This document shows, one piece after another, positions 15,326 through 23,681 of a stretch of 34,954 nucleotides of DNA. A model generated the notes under the pieces. It saw only the letters and a program-made list of their open reading frames with translations, ran no database searches and was not told where the DNA came from. Position 1 is the first letter of the stretch. Each line of letters begins with the position of its first letter. Origin of the DNA: Phycisphaerae bacterium (GTDB taxonomy: Bacteria; Planctomycetota; Phycisphaerae; Phycisphaerales; SM1A02); assembly GCA_002689385.1 (NCBI GenBank), contig NZFX01000017.1, forward strand, positions 1-34,954, read 5' to 3'. The translations under genes and the position numbers were made by a program.

Positions 15326-16489
15326 TCATACGGCATCATCGAGCATTGCAACACTCTTAAATGCCTTTCCTTCGAGCATTTGTAAGCTCGCGCCCCCTCC
15401 TGTGGAAATATGGGTCATTTGGGCGTCTAAGCCAAACAAAGAAATAGCTGCAGCCGAGTCTCCTCCACCGACAATAGACATTGCCGCATTGGCTGTTGCG
15501 TTGGCAATTGCTTCTGCTACGCGTCGAGTGCCCGCGTCAAATGGCTCCATCTCAAAGACACCCATTGGTCCATTCCAAATAATCGTTTTTGCACAAGTGA
15601 GGATTTCAGCATACCGTTTTGCCGTATCTGTGCCTATGTCAAGCGCCATCCACCCTCCTGGAATCGCACCAACAGACGCACGAGTTTCGGCGCCTGTTTC
15701 TATTTTTTGTGCGCAGACGTGATCCCCTGGAAATACCAATGATGTTTTGCTTTTTGAAGATAATTCGATTATTCGCGAAGCATCTTCAATCCGATCAGCT
15801 TCAACTAAACTTGCCCCAACCTGTACCCCTTTTGCAACTAAAAACGTGTACGCCATCGCGCCGCCAATCAAAATTGTGTCTACTTTGCCGAGCAAATTTT
15901 CAATAGCACCCATTTTGTCAGAAACTTTTGCACCACCCAGTACTGCGACAAATGGTTTTTTAGCATGGGTAATTGCGTGATCTAAATATTGCAATTCTTT
16001 TGCTAACAAAAGGCCCGCAACTCTTGGCTTGCCCTTCATCATTTCGGGAACTGCCACCATCGAAGCATGGTTGCGGTGTGCCGCACCAAATGCATCATTG
16101 CAATACATGTCGCCCTTTGTCGCGAGTGTTTTTGCATACGCCTCATCGCCAGTTTTTTCGCCTTTATGAAAACGTACATTTTCAAGCAGTACTATTTTTG
16201 ATGATTCGTCATCATCTGAGCAAACGACCTTCTCACTGAGGAGTTCTCCAAGACGTTTTGCAACAGGAGCGAGTGAATATGCTTGTTCAAAGCCATTTCC
16301 GGTTGGTCTGCCGAGGTGGCTCATCAGAGTTAGTGACCCACCTCGATCAAGCACACTCTGGATACTCGGTAACGCCATCTGTATTCGACGGTCATCCGAA
16401 ATCGCACCGCCGTGCATAGGGACATTAAAGTCCACGCGCATGAGTACTCTTTTTCCAGCAACATCAATATGTTCGATGGTTTGTTTCAT
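15326..16489 (-). CDS. pgk: Phosphoglycerate kinase
   Basis: With the ATG at 16489 this is a 387-residue protein with all the signatures of Pgk: RVLMRVDFNVP, LMSHLGRP, VVLLENVRFHKGE, DAFGAAHRNHAS, AVLGGAKVSDKMGAI, IIWNGPMGVFE and VGGGDSAAA. It transfers phosphate from 1,3-bisphosphoglycerate to ADP in glycolysis and works in reverse in gluconeogenesis. An in-frame GTG at 16495 would add two residues. There is no Shine-Dalgarno. Instead TATAAT (16504-16499, minus) lies 9 nt before the ATG, suggesting a very short or absent leader. It is divergent from miaA, with only 21 nt between starts. Confidence 0.96.
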   Translation of the reverse strand: MKQTIEHIDVAGKRVLMRVDFNVPMHGGAISDDRRIQMALPSIQSVLDRGGSLTLMSHLGRPTGNGFEQAYSLAPVAKRLGELLSEKVVCSDDDESSKIVLLENVRFHKGEKTGDEAYAKTLATKGDMYCNDAFGAAHRNHASMVAVPEMMKGKPRVAGLLLAKELQYLDHAITHAKKPFVAVLGGAKVSDKMGAIENLLGKVDTILIGGAMAYTFLVAKGVQVGASLVEADRIEDASRIIELSSKSKTSLVFPGDHVCAQKIETGAETRASVGAIPGGWMALDIGTDTAKRYAEILTCAKTIIWNGPMGVFEMEPFDAGTRRVAEAIANATANAAMSIVGGGDSAAAISLFGLDAQMTHISTGGGASLQMLEGKAFKSVAMLDDAV

Positions 16490-16495
16490 GTTCAC

Positions 16496-16504
16496 TATAT
16501 TATA
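16496..16504. promoter_or_regulatory. Shared -10 region of divergent pgk and miaA
   Basis: The A/T-only block TATATTATA holds TATAAT on the minus strand (16504-16499), 9 nt before the pgk ATG. On the plus strand it holds TATTAT (16498-16503), 7 nt before the miaA GTG at 16511. With the usual 6-8 nt from -10 to +1, both transcripts would begin at or within a few bases of their start codons. No good -35 boxes were seen on either side. Confidence 0.5.
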
Positions 16505-16510
16505 TGAAGT

Positions 16511-17431
16511 GTGAGACCTATCATTCTTATCCTTGGACCAACTGCAGGCGGAAAAACTTCCCTTGCTATTTCACTTGCAAACGCGCTCCCTGGCGGAGGT
16601 GAATGCATTTGTGCAGATTCAATGCAAGTCTATAGAGGGATGGATGTCGGTACCGCAAAACCAACGCAGGAAGAACGTGCTCAAGCAGCCCACCACCTCG
16701 TGGATATTGCTGATCCTGAACAAGATGGATTTACTGTTGAATCGTGGCTAGCACTCGCGGAAGAGACCATCAATGATGTTCGAAGTCGCGAAAAGTGGCC
16801 CATAGTTGTCGGCGGTACAAATCTCTATGTGCAGTCACTCTTGTTTGGATTATTCGACGGACCAGACTGCGATCAGGAAAAGCGGGATGCCCTGAATGCT
16901 GAAACGAACGCAGACCTGCAAGAACGATTGCGAAAACTCGATCCAGAAGCATCAGAACGCATTCACATCAACGATAAACGCCGGCTGGTGCGTGCAATTG
17001 AAGTCTGCGAAGCAACGGGTCATCCACTTTCATCCTTGCAATCGCAGTGGGGAAAGCCGATGCCAAGAGAAGATGCAATCATGATTGGCTTACATTGGCC
17101 CGTCAAGGCAATCAATAAACGTATCAATTCTCGAGTTAAAGCCATGTTCAACGAAGGGCTTCTTGCTGAAGTTGAGGGATTAAAGGGCAAACTCGGAAAA
17201 CAAGCTCGGGAGGCGCTAGGTTACAAGCAACTTCTCGCGCACCTCGATGGCGAATGCACTCTCGATGAAGCGCATGAACGAATCAAGATTCTGACTCGCA
17301 GATATGCAAAACAACAGCGAACTTGGCTAAGAAGGTTCCAAGTATTGCCTTCTGCACATTTTATTGAAATTGGCGACAATGGAATACAACCTGCTGTAGA
17401 ACAAGCACTTGCGTACATAACTGAGTGGTAA
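16511..17431 (+). CDS. miaA: tRNA dimethylallyltransferase
   Basis: The 306-residue protein has a P-loop at residues 8-16 (GPTAGGKTS), the substrate motifs CADSMQVYRGMDVGTAKPT and GGTNLYVQSLLFGL, and the conserved DKRRLVRAIEVCEATGHPLS and ALGYKQL segments. MiaA transfers dimethylallyl from DMAPP to A37 of tRNAs reading UNN codons. DMAPP comes from the MEP pathway, two enzymes of which (dxs, ispG) are nearby. The start codon is GTG, with no Shine-Dalgarno. It is preceded 7 nt upstream by an A/T-rich -10-like block, so the mRNA may be leaderless. Confidence 0.96.
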   Translation: MRPIILILGPTAGGKTSLAISLANALPGGGECICADSMQVYRGMDVGTAKPTQEERAQAAHHLVDIADPEQDGFTVESWLALAEETINDVRSREKWPIVVGGTNLYVQSLLFGLFDGPDCDQEKRDALNAETNADLQERLRKLDPEASERIHINDKRRLVRAIEVCEATGHPLSSLQSQWGKPMPREDAIMIGLHWPVKAINKRINSRVKAMFNEGLLAEVEGLKGKLGKQAREALGYKQLLAHLDGECTLDEAHERIKILTRRYAKQQRTWLRRFQVLPSAHFIEIGDNGIQPAVEQALAYITEW

Positions 17432-17448
17432 TTTTCTTCATAGTGCAC

Positions 17449-17476
17449 TTGACAACCTGTGAAAAGTCGTTTCAAT
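17449..17476 (+). promoter_or_regulatory. Candidate promoter for topA
   Basis: A perfect -35 TTGACA (17449-17454) is followed after 16 nt by TTCAAT (17471-17476), which matches four of six -10 positions. Transcription would begin near 17483 and give a leader of about 70 nt before the TTG start of topA. Confidence 0.5.
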
Positions 17477-17553
17477 GCTCCCCCTGAGGGAAAGCGGGAC
17501 GCCCTGCTTGACCGATGGAATGAGGCGAAGAACCACTTTCAGAGATTATTATT

Positions 17554-20190
17554 TTGGCTAAAAAGAAAACAACAAAGAAAAAGACAAGCAAGAAATCGAC
17601 CAAGAAAAAGGTGGCGAAAAAACGCAACGCTGTACCAGACGCTACTGGCAAGCACCTTGTCATTGTCGAATCCCCTGCCAAAGCCAGAACTATTAACAAG
17701 TACCTTGGCGATGATTACGCAGTCACATCATCGGTTGGTCATATTCGTGACCTCCCCGCCAGAGCACCAAAGGGCGTAAAACAACCTGTGCCTGGTGTTG
17801 ATTTAGAGCACGATTTTGCACCGACGTATGAAGTGCTTAAAGGAAAAAACTCCCTTGCGAGCGATTTAAAAAAGGCAGCGAAAGTTGCAAAAGATGTCTG
17901 GTTTGCAAGCGACCTTGATCGTGAAGGAGAAGCGATTTCCTGGCATCTCGCTGAACTGCTAAAGGTTGAGCCATCAAAAGCAAAACGCGTTATTTTTAAT
18001 GCGATTACAAAAAAACAAATTGAAGAAGCATTCGAACACCCGCACCCAATCAATATGGACTTCGTTAACGCGCAACAAGCGCGGCGAATTCTTGACCGAA
18101 TTGTAGGGTATAAAGTTTCGCCCCTTCTTTGGAAACGAGTAGCTGGCGGACTTAGTGCCGGCCGAGTTCAATCTGTAGCCGTACGCATTGTTGTCGAACG
18201 TGAAAAAGAGATTGAAGCACATATACCTTATGAATCTTGGAGTGTAGTCGGCCGTTTCACACTTGACCAAAGTGCAATTGATTCGCTTACAACACAATGG
18301 GAAGAACACGTTGGAACAAAAGATGAGCGAGGCAAAGGGCCGACTCGAAAACAGATGAACGCCTTCCTAGCAAAGCATGGTTCGCTTGAAGCATCACTTG
18401 TAAAAATTAATGGTGAAACATTTAAAGTCATACGACCTGCTGACTGCAAAGACAATACTCTCGATGCGCATAAAGCCCGGTTACTTGAAATCGGCGAAGT
18501 AGTTGGATTGGACAATCCAACGCTTGAAGTTACGCAAAATGAAGAAGGAAGAGGACCTGCAAAACATTGCATTTCGCTCAAAGGCGATATAGCAAAAGGT
18601 ATTTTCTATAAAGTTGGTGACATTACACAAAAGGACAGTACCGTTCGTCCGACTGCACCTTTTATCACTTCATCCCTTCAAGCATCTGCCTCGACAGCGC
18701 TCGGCTTTGCTGCAAAAAGAACCATGCGCGCAGCACAGGGTTTATATGAAGATGGTGCAATTACTTACATGCGTACAGACTCTACGCATCTTTCTCGTGA
18801 TGCAATACATTCTGCACGAACCTATATAGTCAACAAGTTTGGCGAAAAATACCTTCCTGCAAAACCAAATTTTTACAAATCAGCTAACCAAGACGCACAA
18901 GAAGCACACGAAGCAATCCGGCCAACCGATGTCGGAATGCATCCTGACACGCTTAAAGCTTCGATGAATGAAGACCAGAAACGACTGTACGGATTAATTT
19001 GGTCACGTTTTGTCGCATGCCAAATGACTCCTGCTCGCTGGCACCGCACTGAAATTTTCTTTGATAGACAAGACGAAAATACTGGCGCAACTTTCAAAGT
19101 TGGTGGCCGCACACTCGCGTTCGATGGTTTTTACCGAGCAAGTGGCGTTCCGTCTTCAGACACTGAGCAAAATCTTCCCGAGTTAAAAGAAGGTTGCGAC
19201 CTGTACCCGTTTGACCTAACACCAAAACAAAATTTCTCATCACCACCGTCAAGATACAGCGAAGCTTCGCTCATCAAAAAGTTGGAATCCGAAGGAATCG
19301 GTAGACCATCCACGTACGCATCCATCATCGATGTCATTCAATACAGAAAATACGTTGAAAAAATCGGCAGTGCCTTCCACCCAACCGATTTAGGAGAAGT
19401 AGTCACAGAGAAACTCATCGAAGCGTTTCCAGTTTTGATGGGCGTCGAGTACACTCGTTCGCTTGAAGAGCGGCTCGACAATGTTGCCAAGGGTGAAACC
19501 GATTGGGTGGACATGTTGCACGACTTTTATGGCCGTTTCAGCAAGCGCTTAGAAACTGCATACGAAGAAATGCCGCATGCAAAAGCTGAAACAAAACCAG
19601 CCATTTACAAGTGCCCTGCTTGCGAAAGTCGAACTGAATATCGCTTTGGTAAAAACGGGCGGTTCCTTTCATGCACTGCTTACCCTGAATGCAAATACGC
19701 GGCGCCGATTGATCGAAAGGGTCGACCGCTTCTTCCTGAACGCGTTGACGTGGCTTGCCCTGAAGATGGTTCAGCAATGGAAAAAAGAACTGGGCGTTTT
19801 GGTCCGTTCCTTGCCTCGGTGAATTACCCAGATATTAAAACGGTTGTGAACTTGGATAAAAAAGGATGCCTCAAGTATCCATCTCCGCCTGCATTGCTTG
19901 TTGAAACATTGATTTGCGAAAAGTGTGAAAGCCCGATGAATTTACGTAACGGCAAACGTGGCCCTTGGCTTGGGTGTTCGACATTCCCCAAATGCAAAGG
20001 ACGCATGGGCTGGAAAACGCTTGATGACGACGTACTCAAAGAACTTGAAGCAGCCCTCGATGCGCACATGGAAGTAAACCCACAAATCATCGTGAAAACT
20101 ATGAGTGGCATGGTAATTCCAGAAGGCACGCCCATCGAAGACCTTCTCATTGAAGGCAATGTTGCTGAACTCGAAATCTACACCGATTAA
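17554..20190 (+). CDS. topA: DNA topoisomerase I with lysine-rich N-terminal tail
   Basis: The 878-residue type IA topoisomerase has a TOPRIM domain at about 33-145 (HLVIVESPAKA with E39; FASDLDREGEAISWH with D120, D122 and E124). The catalytic tyrosine is Y405 in AITYMRTDSTHLS. Other core motifs are QQARRILDRIVGYKVSPLLW and LSAGRVQSVAV. The C-terminus has zinc-ribbon repeats: CPACES...CTAYPECKY and CEKCESP...CSTFPKCKG have four Cys each. A middle repeat (ACPEDGSAMEKRTGRFGPF) has lost most of its Cys. The first about 24 residues are almost all Lys, Thr and Ser. The start is a TTG at 17554, chosen because no ATG or GTG fits before the TOPRIM fold; the Shine-Dalgarno is poor, so the exact start is uncertain. 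It relaxes negative supercoils. Confidence 0.96.
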   Translation: MAKKKTTKKKTSKKSTKKKVAKKRNAVPDATGKHLVIVESPAKARTINKYLGDDYAVTSSVGHIRDLPARAPKGVKQPVPGVDLEHDFAPTYEVLKGKNSLASDLKKAAKVAKDVWFASDLDREGEAISWHLAELLKVEPSKAKRVIFNAITKKQIEEAFEHPHPINMDFVNAQQARRILDRIVGYKVSPLLWKRVAGGLSAGRVQSVAVRIVVEREKEIEAHIPYESWSVVGRFTLDQSAIDSLTTQWEEHVGTKDERGKGPTRKQMNAFLAKHGSLEASLVKINGETFKVIRPADCKDNTLDAHKARLLEIGEVVGLDNPTLEVTQNEEGRGPAKHCISLKGDIAKGIFYKVGDITQKDSTVRPTAPFITSSLQASASTALGFAAKRTMRAAQGLYEDGAITYMRTDSTHLSRDAIHSARTYIVNKFGEKYLPAKPNFYKSANQDAQEAHEAIRPTDVGMHPDTLKASMNEDQKRLYGLIWSRFVACQMTPARWHRTEIFFDRQDENTGATFKVGGRTLAFDGFYRASGVPSSDTEQNLPELKEGCDLYPFDLTPKQNFSSPPSRYSEASLIKKLESEGIGRPSTYASIIDVIQYRKYVEKIGSAFHPTDLGEVVTEKLIEAFPVLMGVEYTRSLEERLDNVAKGETDWVDMLHDFYGRFSKRLETAYEEMPHAKAETKPAIYKCPACESRTEYRFGKNGRFLSCTAYPECKYAAPIDRKGRPLLPERVDVACPEDGSAMEKRTGRFGPFLASVNYPDIKTVVNLDKKGCLKYPSPPALLVETLICEKCESPMNLRNGKRGPWLGCSTFPKCKGRMGWKTLDDDVLKELEAALDAHMEVNPQIIVKTMSGMVIPEGTPIEDLLIEGNVAELEIYTD

Positions 20191-20213
20191 TCCTTCCTTA
20201 AGGATAATTAATC
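20184..20213 (+). terminator. Weak hairpin after topA
   Basis: ATCCTT, loop CCTT, AAGGAT immediately follows the topA stop codon, flanked by A/T-rich TTAA segments that can extend the stem. There is no T-run, so termination would be inefficient. It lies just before the putative ispG promoter. Confidence 0.3.
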
Positions 20214-20223
20214 AAGAATCTCA

Positions 20224-20229
20224 TACAAT
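20224..20229 (+). promoter_or_regulatory. -10 box placed for a leaderless ispG mRNA
   Basis: TACAAT occupies positions -12 to -7 relative to the A of the ispG ATG (20236). This is the spacing expected if transcription starts on the start codon itself. There is no Shine-Dalgarno between the box and the ATG (GCTTGA). No strong -35 is seen 17 nt upstream. Confidence 0.5.
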
Positions 20230-20235
20230 GCTTGA

Positions 20236-21417
20236 ATGGAACGGCGAAAAACCCGAAAAATAGTTGTTGGCGATGTTGCAATTGGGGGTGATGCCCCAGT
20301 TTCCGTGCAGTCAATGACTTCGGGCTACACGCATGACATTGATGCATGCGTTGCTGAAATTCATCGGCTCACAAAAGCAGGTGCAGATATTGTCCGTGTT
20401 GCAGTACCTGAGAAGAAAGACACACTCGCGCTTCCAGAAATCCTATCGCAAGTTACTGTTCCAATCGTTGCCGATGTGCACTTTCATTTCAAACGTGCAC
20501 TTGAAGCAATTGAATCAGGCGTACATAAAATTCGGCTAAACCCCGGGAACATCGGCGATATCAGCCAAGTGCATTCAGTGATAGACGCGTGTAAAGACGC
20601 GCAGATTCCAATTCGAATCGGTGTCAACGAAGGTTCTGTGGTTGAAAGAAAAGACAAACAAAAACGCCAAGCAGAACTTGCCTCTTTTTTTAGCGATCGC
20701 AAACAAGGACACTTACTTGCAATGATGATTGCAAAAGTGGAAGAGTACCTTGAGATTTTCCATGCGCGTGATTTTCACAACATTTGTTTAAGTGCAAAGC
20801 TCATGGACGCACGACTTGTTATTGACATTTACCAAGAACTTTCCAAGCGTTTTGATTACCCTCTACACTTAGGCGTAACACACGCAGGCCCTCGCGAGAC
20901 GGGTTCTATTCGGTCCATTTCAGCACTGGGATCTCTCCTTTCGCAAGGTATAGGCGACACAATTCGAATTAGTTATGCAAGTGATCCTGTCTTTGAAGTT
21001 GAAGACGGTGTTGAACTGTTGAACTGCCTAGACCTTCGAAAACGAATAGGCGCTGAACTTATAGCTTGCCCGAGTTGCGGACGTATCCAAGTCGACTTAT
21101 TCAAACTAGTTGACGATGTTCGTAAGCAACTTGAAAATGATATTGACGTGCCGATCAAGGTCGCGGTCATGGGATGCGTCGTGAACGGTCCAGGTGAAGC
21201 AGAAGGCGCCGACGTCGCTGTGTTCGCTGGTGACAGACGAGGAATTATTTACGTTCAAGGCGAACGTGTTGCCAACATAGGCGAAGACGAGATACTCGAC
21301 CGACTTCTGACTGAATGCAAGGCATTACAGGAGCGAGTCCGTTCCGGCGAAACAAAGCTTGGTGAAAAAGCAATACATATAGTCGCCCCGATAACTGTCG
21401 AAGGCAACGAGACTTGA
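20236..21417 (+). CDS. ispG: 4-hydroxy-3-methylbut-2-enyl-diphosphate synthase
   Basis: The 393-residue protein has the N-terminal TIM-barrel motifs of IspG/GcpE (VGDVAIGGDAPVSVQSMT, ADIVRVAVPE, PIVADVHFHFKRALEAI, KIRLNPGNIG, IRIGVNEGS, HLGVTHAGP). It also has the C-terminal 4Fe-4S ligands: two Cys in IACPSCGRIQVDL, the third in VMGCVVNGPGEAEGADV, and the Glu in NGPGE. It carries out the penultimate reductive step of the MEP isoprenoid pathway. Its length matches the short bacterial form without the plant-type insertion. The last codons overlap the start of the prepilin-like gene by 4 nt. Confidence 0.97.
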   Translation: MERRKTRKIVVGDVAIGGDAPVSVQSMTSGYTHDIDACVAEIHRLTKAGADIVRVAVPEKKDTLALPEILSQVTVPIVADVHFHFKRALEAIESGVHKIRLNPGNIGDISQVHSVIDACKDAQIPIRIGVNEGSVVERKDKQKRQAELASFFSDRKQGHLLAMMIAKVEEYLEIFHARDFHNICLSAKLMDARLVIDIYQELSKRFDYPLHLGVTHAGPRETGSIRSISALGSLLSQGIGDTIRISYASDPVFEVEDGVELLNCLDLRKRIGAELIACPSCGRIQVDLFKLVDDVRKQLENDIDVPIKVAVMGCVVNGPGEAEGADVAVFAGDRRGIIYVQGERVANIGEDEILDRLLTECKALQERVRSGETKLGEKAIHIVAPITVEGNET

Positions 21418-22334
21418 ATTACAACAAACGAGCTTTTTCCATTATCGAAATGATTGTGGTGATTGCAATCATTGGCGTGCTTGCTGCAATCATCCTCCCA
21501 TCACTCAACGGCGCACGGCTACGTGCACAAAAAACACAAGAACTTTCGATCATTAGCCAATCCGGAAAAGCGTGGTTCATGTACACCAGTGACCATCAAG
21601 GAAAACTTCTGCCTGGGTATCTAAGTGCCGGTGTACAAGAATATCGAGAACTCGCTTGGGCTTTTCCTGATGAGTCCATTATTCCACCCGCACCATTTTA
21701 TGAATCGACGCAACCAAATGATGCGGGCTCTTGGCCTTGGCGTCTTTTAAGTTATATGAACAATAACTGGAACTCCCTGCTTTTTTACAAAGAAATTGAT
21801 TGGGATGCAAACGGAACCCACCTTAAAGAACACGCAAATGAAATCGCAACGCAACCAGCGTTCGGCTACAACGGGTTTTATCTCGGGGGTTGGTGGGACA
21901 TTGACAACCACAGCCAGAAACAAGAAATGGTATTTAAATCAGTCACGCTCACAGACGGAAGAACTGAAGGTGTTGTTGCTACATTCGATTCGCAGATAAA
22001 AAAGACAAGCCGTCAGATCGTATTTTGCAGTACTTTTCTTGCAGAAGAAGGTATTTATGAAGAAATGCCAAGCGATACCAATGGAACGTTCATGGCAATA
22101 CCGAGTGTTTTTGCACGAGTTGTAAAATGGCTACCCTTTGGACAAAATCGTATCGATGCACGGTCTGAAACTTCAGTACCACTAGGTCGCTTTAATGGCA
22201 TGCCTGCAATTTGCAACGCTGATGGTTCAACAAAAAATGTAGAAATCGAAACACTCGTTGACCAAAGTTTATGGATTTCAAAAGCACAAACTATTGGCGA
22301 TATTCCTGCGAGTTCTTTTAGTCACACGCAATAA
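21414..22334 (+). CDS. Prepilin-like protein with type IV pilin / type II secretion N-terminus
   Basis: The 306-residue protein begins MNYNKRAFSIIEMIVVIAIIG. This is a short positive leader, a likely cleavage site between A and F, and Glu at mature position 5, followed by the long hydrophobic helix of type IV pilins and pseudopilins. The remaining 270 residues are an unrecognised globular domain with many aromatic residues (WRLLSYMNNNWNSLLFY, YNGFYLGGWWDID). Near the end is CNADGSTKNVEI, which resembles the DG(S) feature of the large planctomycete H-X9-DG/DUF1559-type prepilin-like family. The start is TTG at 21414, inside the last codons of ispG (TTGA overlap). Its stop abuts the stop of the convergent TraB-like gene with no gap. 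Confidence 0.8.
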   Translation: MNYNKRAFSIIEMIVVIAIIGVLAAIILPSLNGARLRAQKTQELSIISQSGKAWFMYTSDHQGKLLPGYLSAGVQEYRELAWAFPDESIIPPAPFYESTQPNDAGSWPWRLLSYMNNNWNSLLFYKEIDWDANGTHLKEHANEIATQPAFGYNGFYLGGWWDIDNHSQKQEMVFKSVTLTDGRTEGVVATFDSQIKKTSRQIVFCSTFLAEEGIYEEMPSDTNGTFMAIPSVFARVVKWLPFGQNRIDARSETSVPLGRFNGMPAICNADGSTKNVEIETLVDQSLWISKAQTIGDIPASSFSHTQ

Positions 22335-23681
22335 TTAATCGCTTTTTTCAACTGCCGAATTTTTTTTAGCTGTATTCTCCATTTGAATTTGCATCATCAC
22401 TCGCATTTGGCGCATGTATTTTTCATCAAGAAGCGACTTACTCGGATCAACACTCATCGTTGGAAACCATCGCTCCTCGACTGGAACATAGCCAAACAAA
22501 TCAAACAACCTCGGTGCAAGGTCCGACATATGCCCCGCGCCGTAGAGCACGGCGATTGTCTTCAAATCTTCAGCAATCGAAAGGGTCGCGGCAACATCGC
22601 CAAGTAATTCTGTGTTTCGGTCAACAATAATAACATGGGAAAGCTCTGGTTCAATGTCATCAAGCATTTGATCAGAACTCGGCATCGAAAGCACCTCAAT
22701 CATCAAAAGGCGTGCTGTTTCCCGAATGCCACCGCCCAAAAGTGAATCAAGCATTGGAATAATCTTCATCATTCCCGTTGCAATTTTTGCTGTGAAGGAC
22801 GCGCCTGTAATTGCATCAAGCAAAGCAGGGTCAGCACCGCGCTCAACTAGTTTAGATTGCACTTCATCAATAGTTAAGTCACTGCAAAACCAATTCGGAT
22901 CTTCATACGGCAACGCTTCAAGTTGGAATTCAAAACCAAGCGCATCCGCAAACTCTGCCTGCATGCCCTTTGATTCAACTTCTTCCAAATCTTCTTCCTC
23001 TTCATCTAAAAAAATTCCTGCTTCAAGTAGTTCTTCTTCGTCAAGTAAATCTTGTACCGTTGGCACATCCACCACACGAGAAACCGTTAAGTCTTCTGCG
23101 CTGCCAGAGCCACCAACCGCACCATCAGAGCCAAAACTCCAAAGCGTAATTGTTCCTCTGTCTTCATTCACTTGCAACGCAAACGGCCGTCCCCACGCAT
23201 CGACGGATGCATCTTCAACCCAGCCCGACAACCTTCGGTCAAGCAATCCAGCATCTGAAATAACATCATCAAGTGTTTCAGGTATAAACTCCGTTTCCTC
23301 GGAAGCGCGTTTTGCAATATCAGCAACAAATTCCAACGATTTTTTAGTCGATGCAACTTTTTCTTCATCCGTAACGCCGCTTGGAGGTCGCGATCCAGAC
23401 GGACGAACGGACTCGTACAGCACAATGTCCATTTCATCTAACAGTTCAGTAATATCATTGTAAAAAGAACTATCCGCAATATGCGCAACGCCAATTAGCC
23501 AAAGGTCGGGCTTACCCCCAGATGCAAAGCGTCTAGAAACAAGTTCAAGAGAAACAATGTTTTCACCTGTTGTTTTTCGAGCCCACTCCAGTGATGGTTC
23601 AACAACACGCTCTGGAACAACGGTAGGTGCTGGATCTTGCGAAACCGCAAGTAGACATATAAATGGTGCGAATGAAATCAT
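22335..23681 (-). CDS. TraB/GumN-like protein with inserted GspG-type pseudopilin module
   Basis: From the ATG at 23681 (AAGGAG 7 nt upstream) this is a 448-residue protein with a short N-terminal signal-like stretch (MISFAPFICLLAVSQ). The N-terminal part (PDLWLIGVAHIADSSFYNDI, DIVLYES) and C-terminal part (HVIIVDRNTELL, KTIAVLYGAGHMSDLAPRLF) are the split halves of the TraB/GumN fold, a putative metal-dependent hydrolase-like family. Between them, at about residues 116-203, lies a segment like the C-terminal domain of the type II secretion major pseudopilin GspG: ISDAGLLDRRLSGW, VDAWGRPFAL and TLWSFGSDGAVGGSGSAEDL, including the calcium-loop pattern. A Glu-rich acidic linker follows (LDEEEEDLEEVE). 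It is translationally coupled (ATGA) to the ExbB-like gene. Function unknown. Confidence 0.75.
   Translation of the reverse strand: MISFAPFICLLAVSQDPAPTVVPERVVEPSLEWARKTTGENIVSLELVSRRFASGGKPDLWLIGVAHIADSSFYNDITELLDEMDIVLYESVRPSGSRPPSGVTDEEKVASTKKSLEFVADIAKRASEETEFIPETLDDVISDAGLLDRRLSGWVEDASVDAWGRPFALQVNEDRGTITLWSFGSDGAVGGSGSAEDLTVSRVVDVPTVQDLLDEEELLEAGIFLDEEEEDLEEVESKGMQAEFADALGFEFQLEALPYEDPNWFCSDLTIDEVQSKLVERGADPALLDAITGASFTAKIATGMMKIIPMLDSLLGGGIRETARLLMIEVLSMPSSDQMLDDIEPELSHVIIVDRNTELLGDVAATLSIAEDLKTIAVLYGAGHMSDLAPRLFDLFGYVPVEERWFPTMSVDPSKSLLDEKYMRQMRVMMQIQMENTAKKNSAVEKSD

Noticed and set aside
22726-23463. 245-codon Ser-rich plus-strand open frame
   Set aside because: It lies entirely opposite the TraB/GspG-like gene, is low in complexity (runs of Ser from antisense of Glu/Asp-rich codons), and has no domain or start signal.
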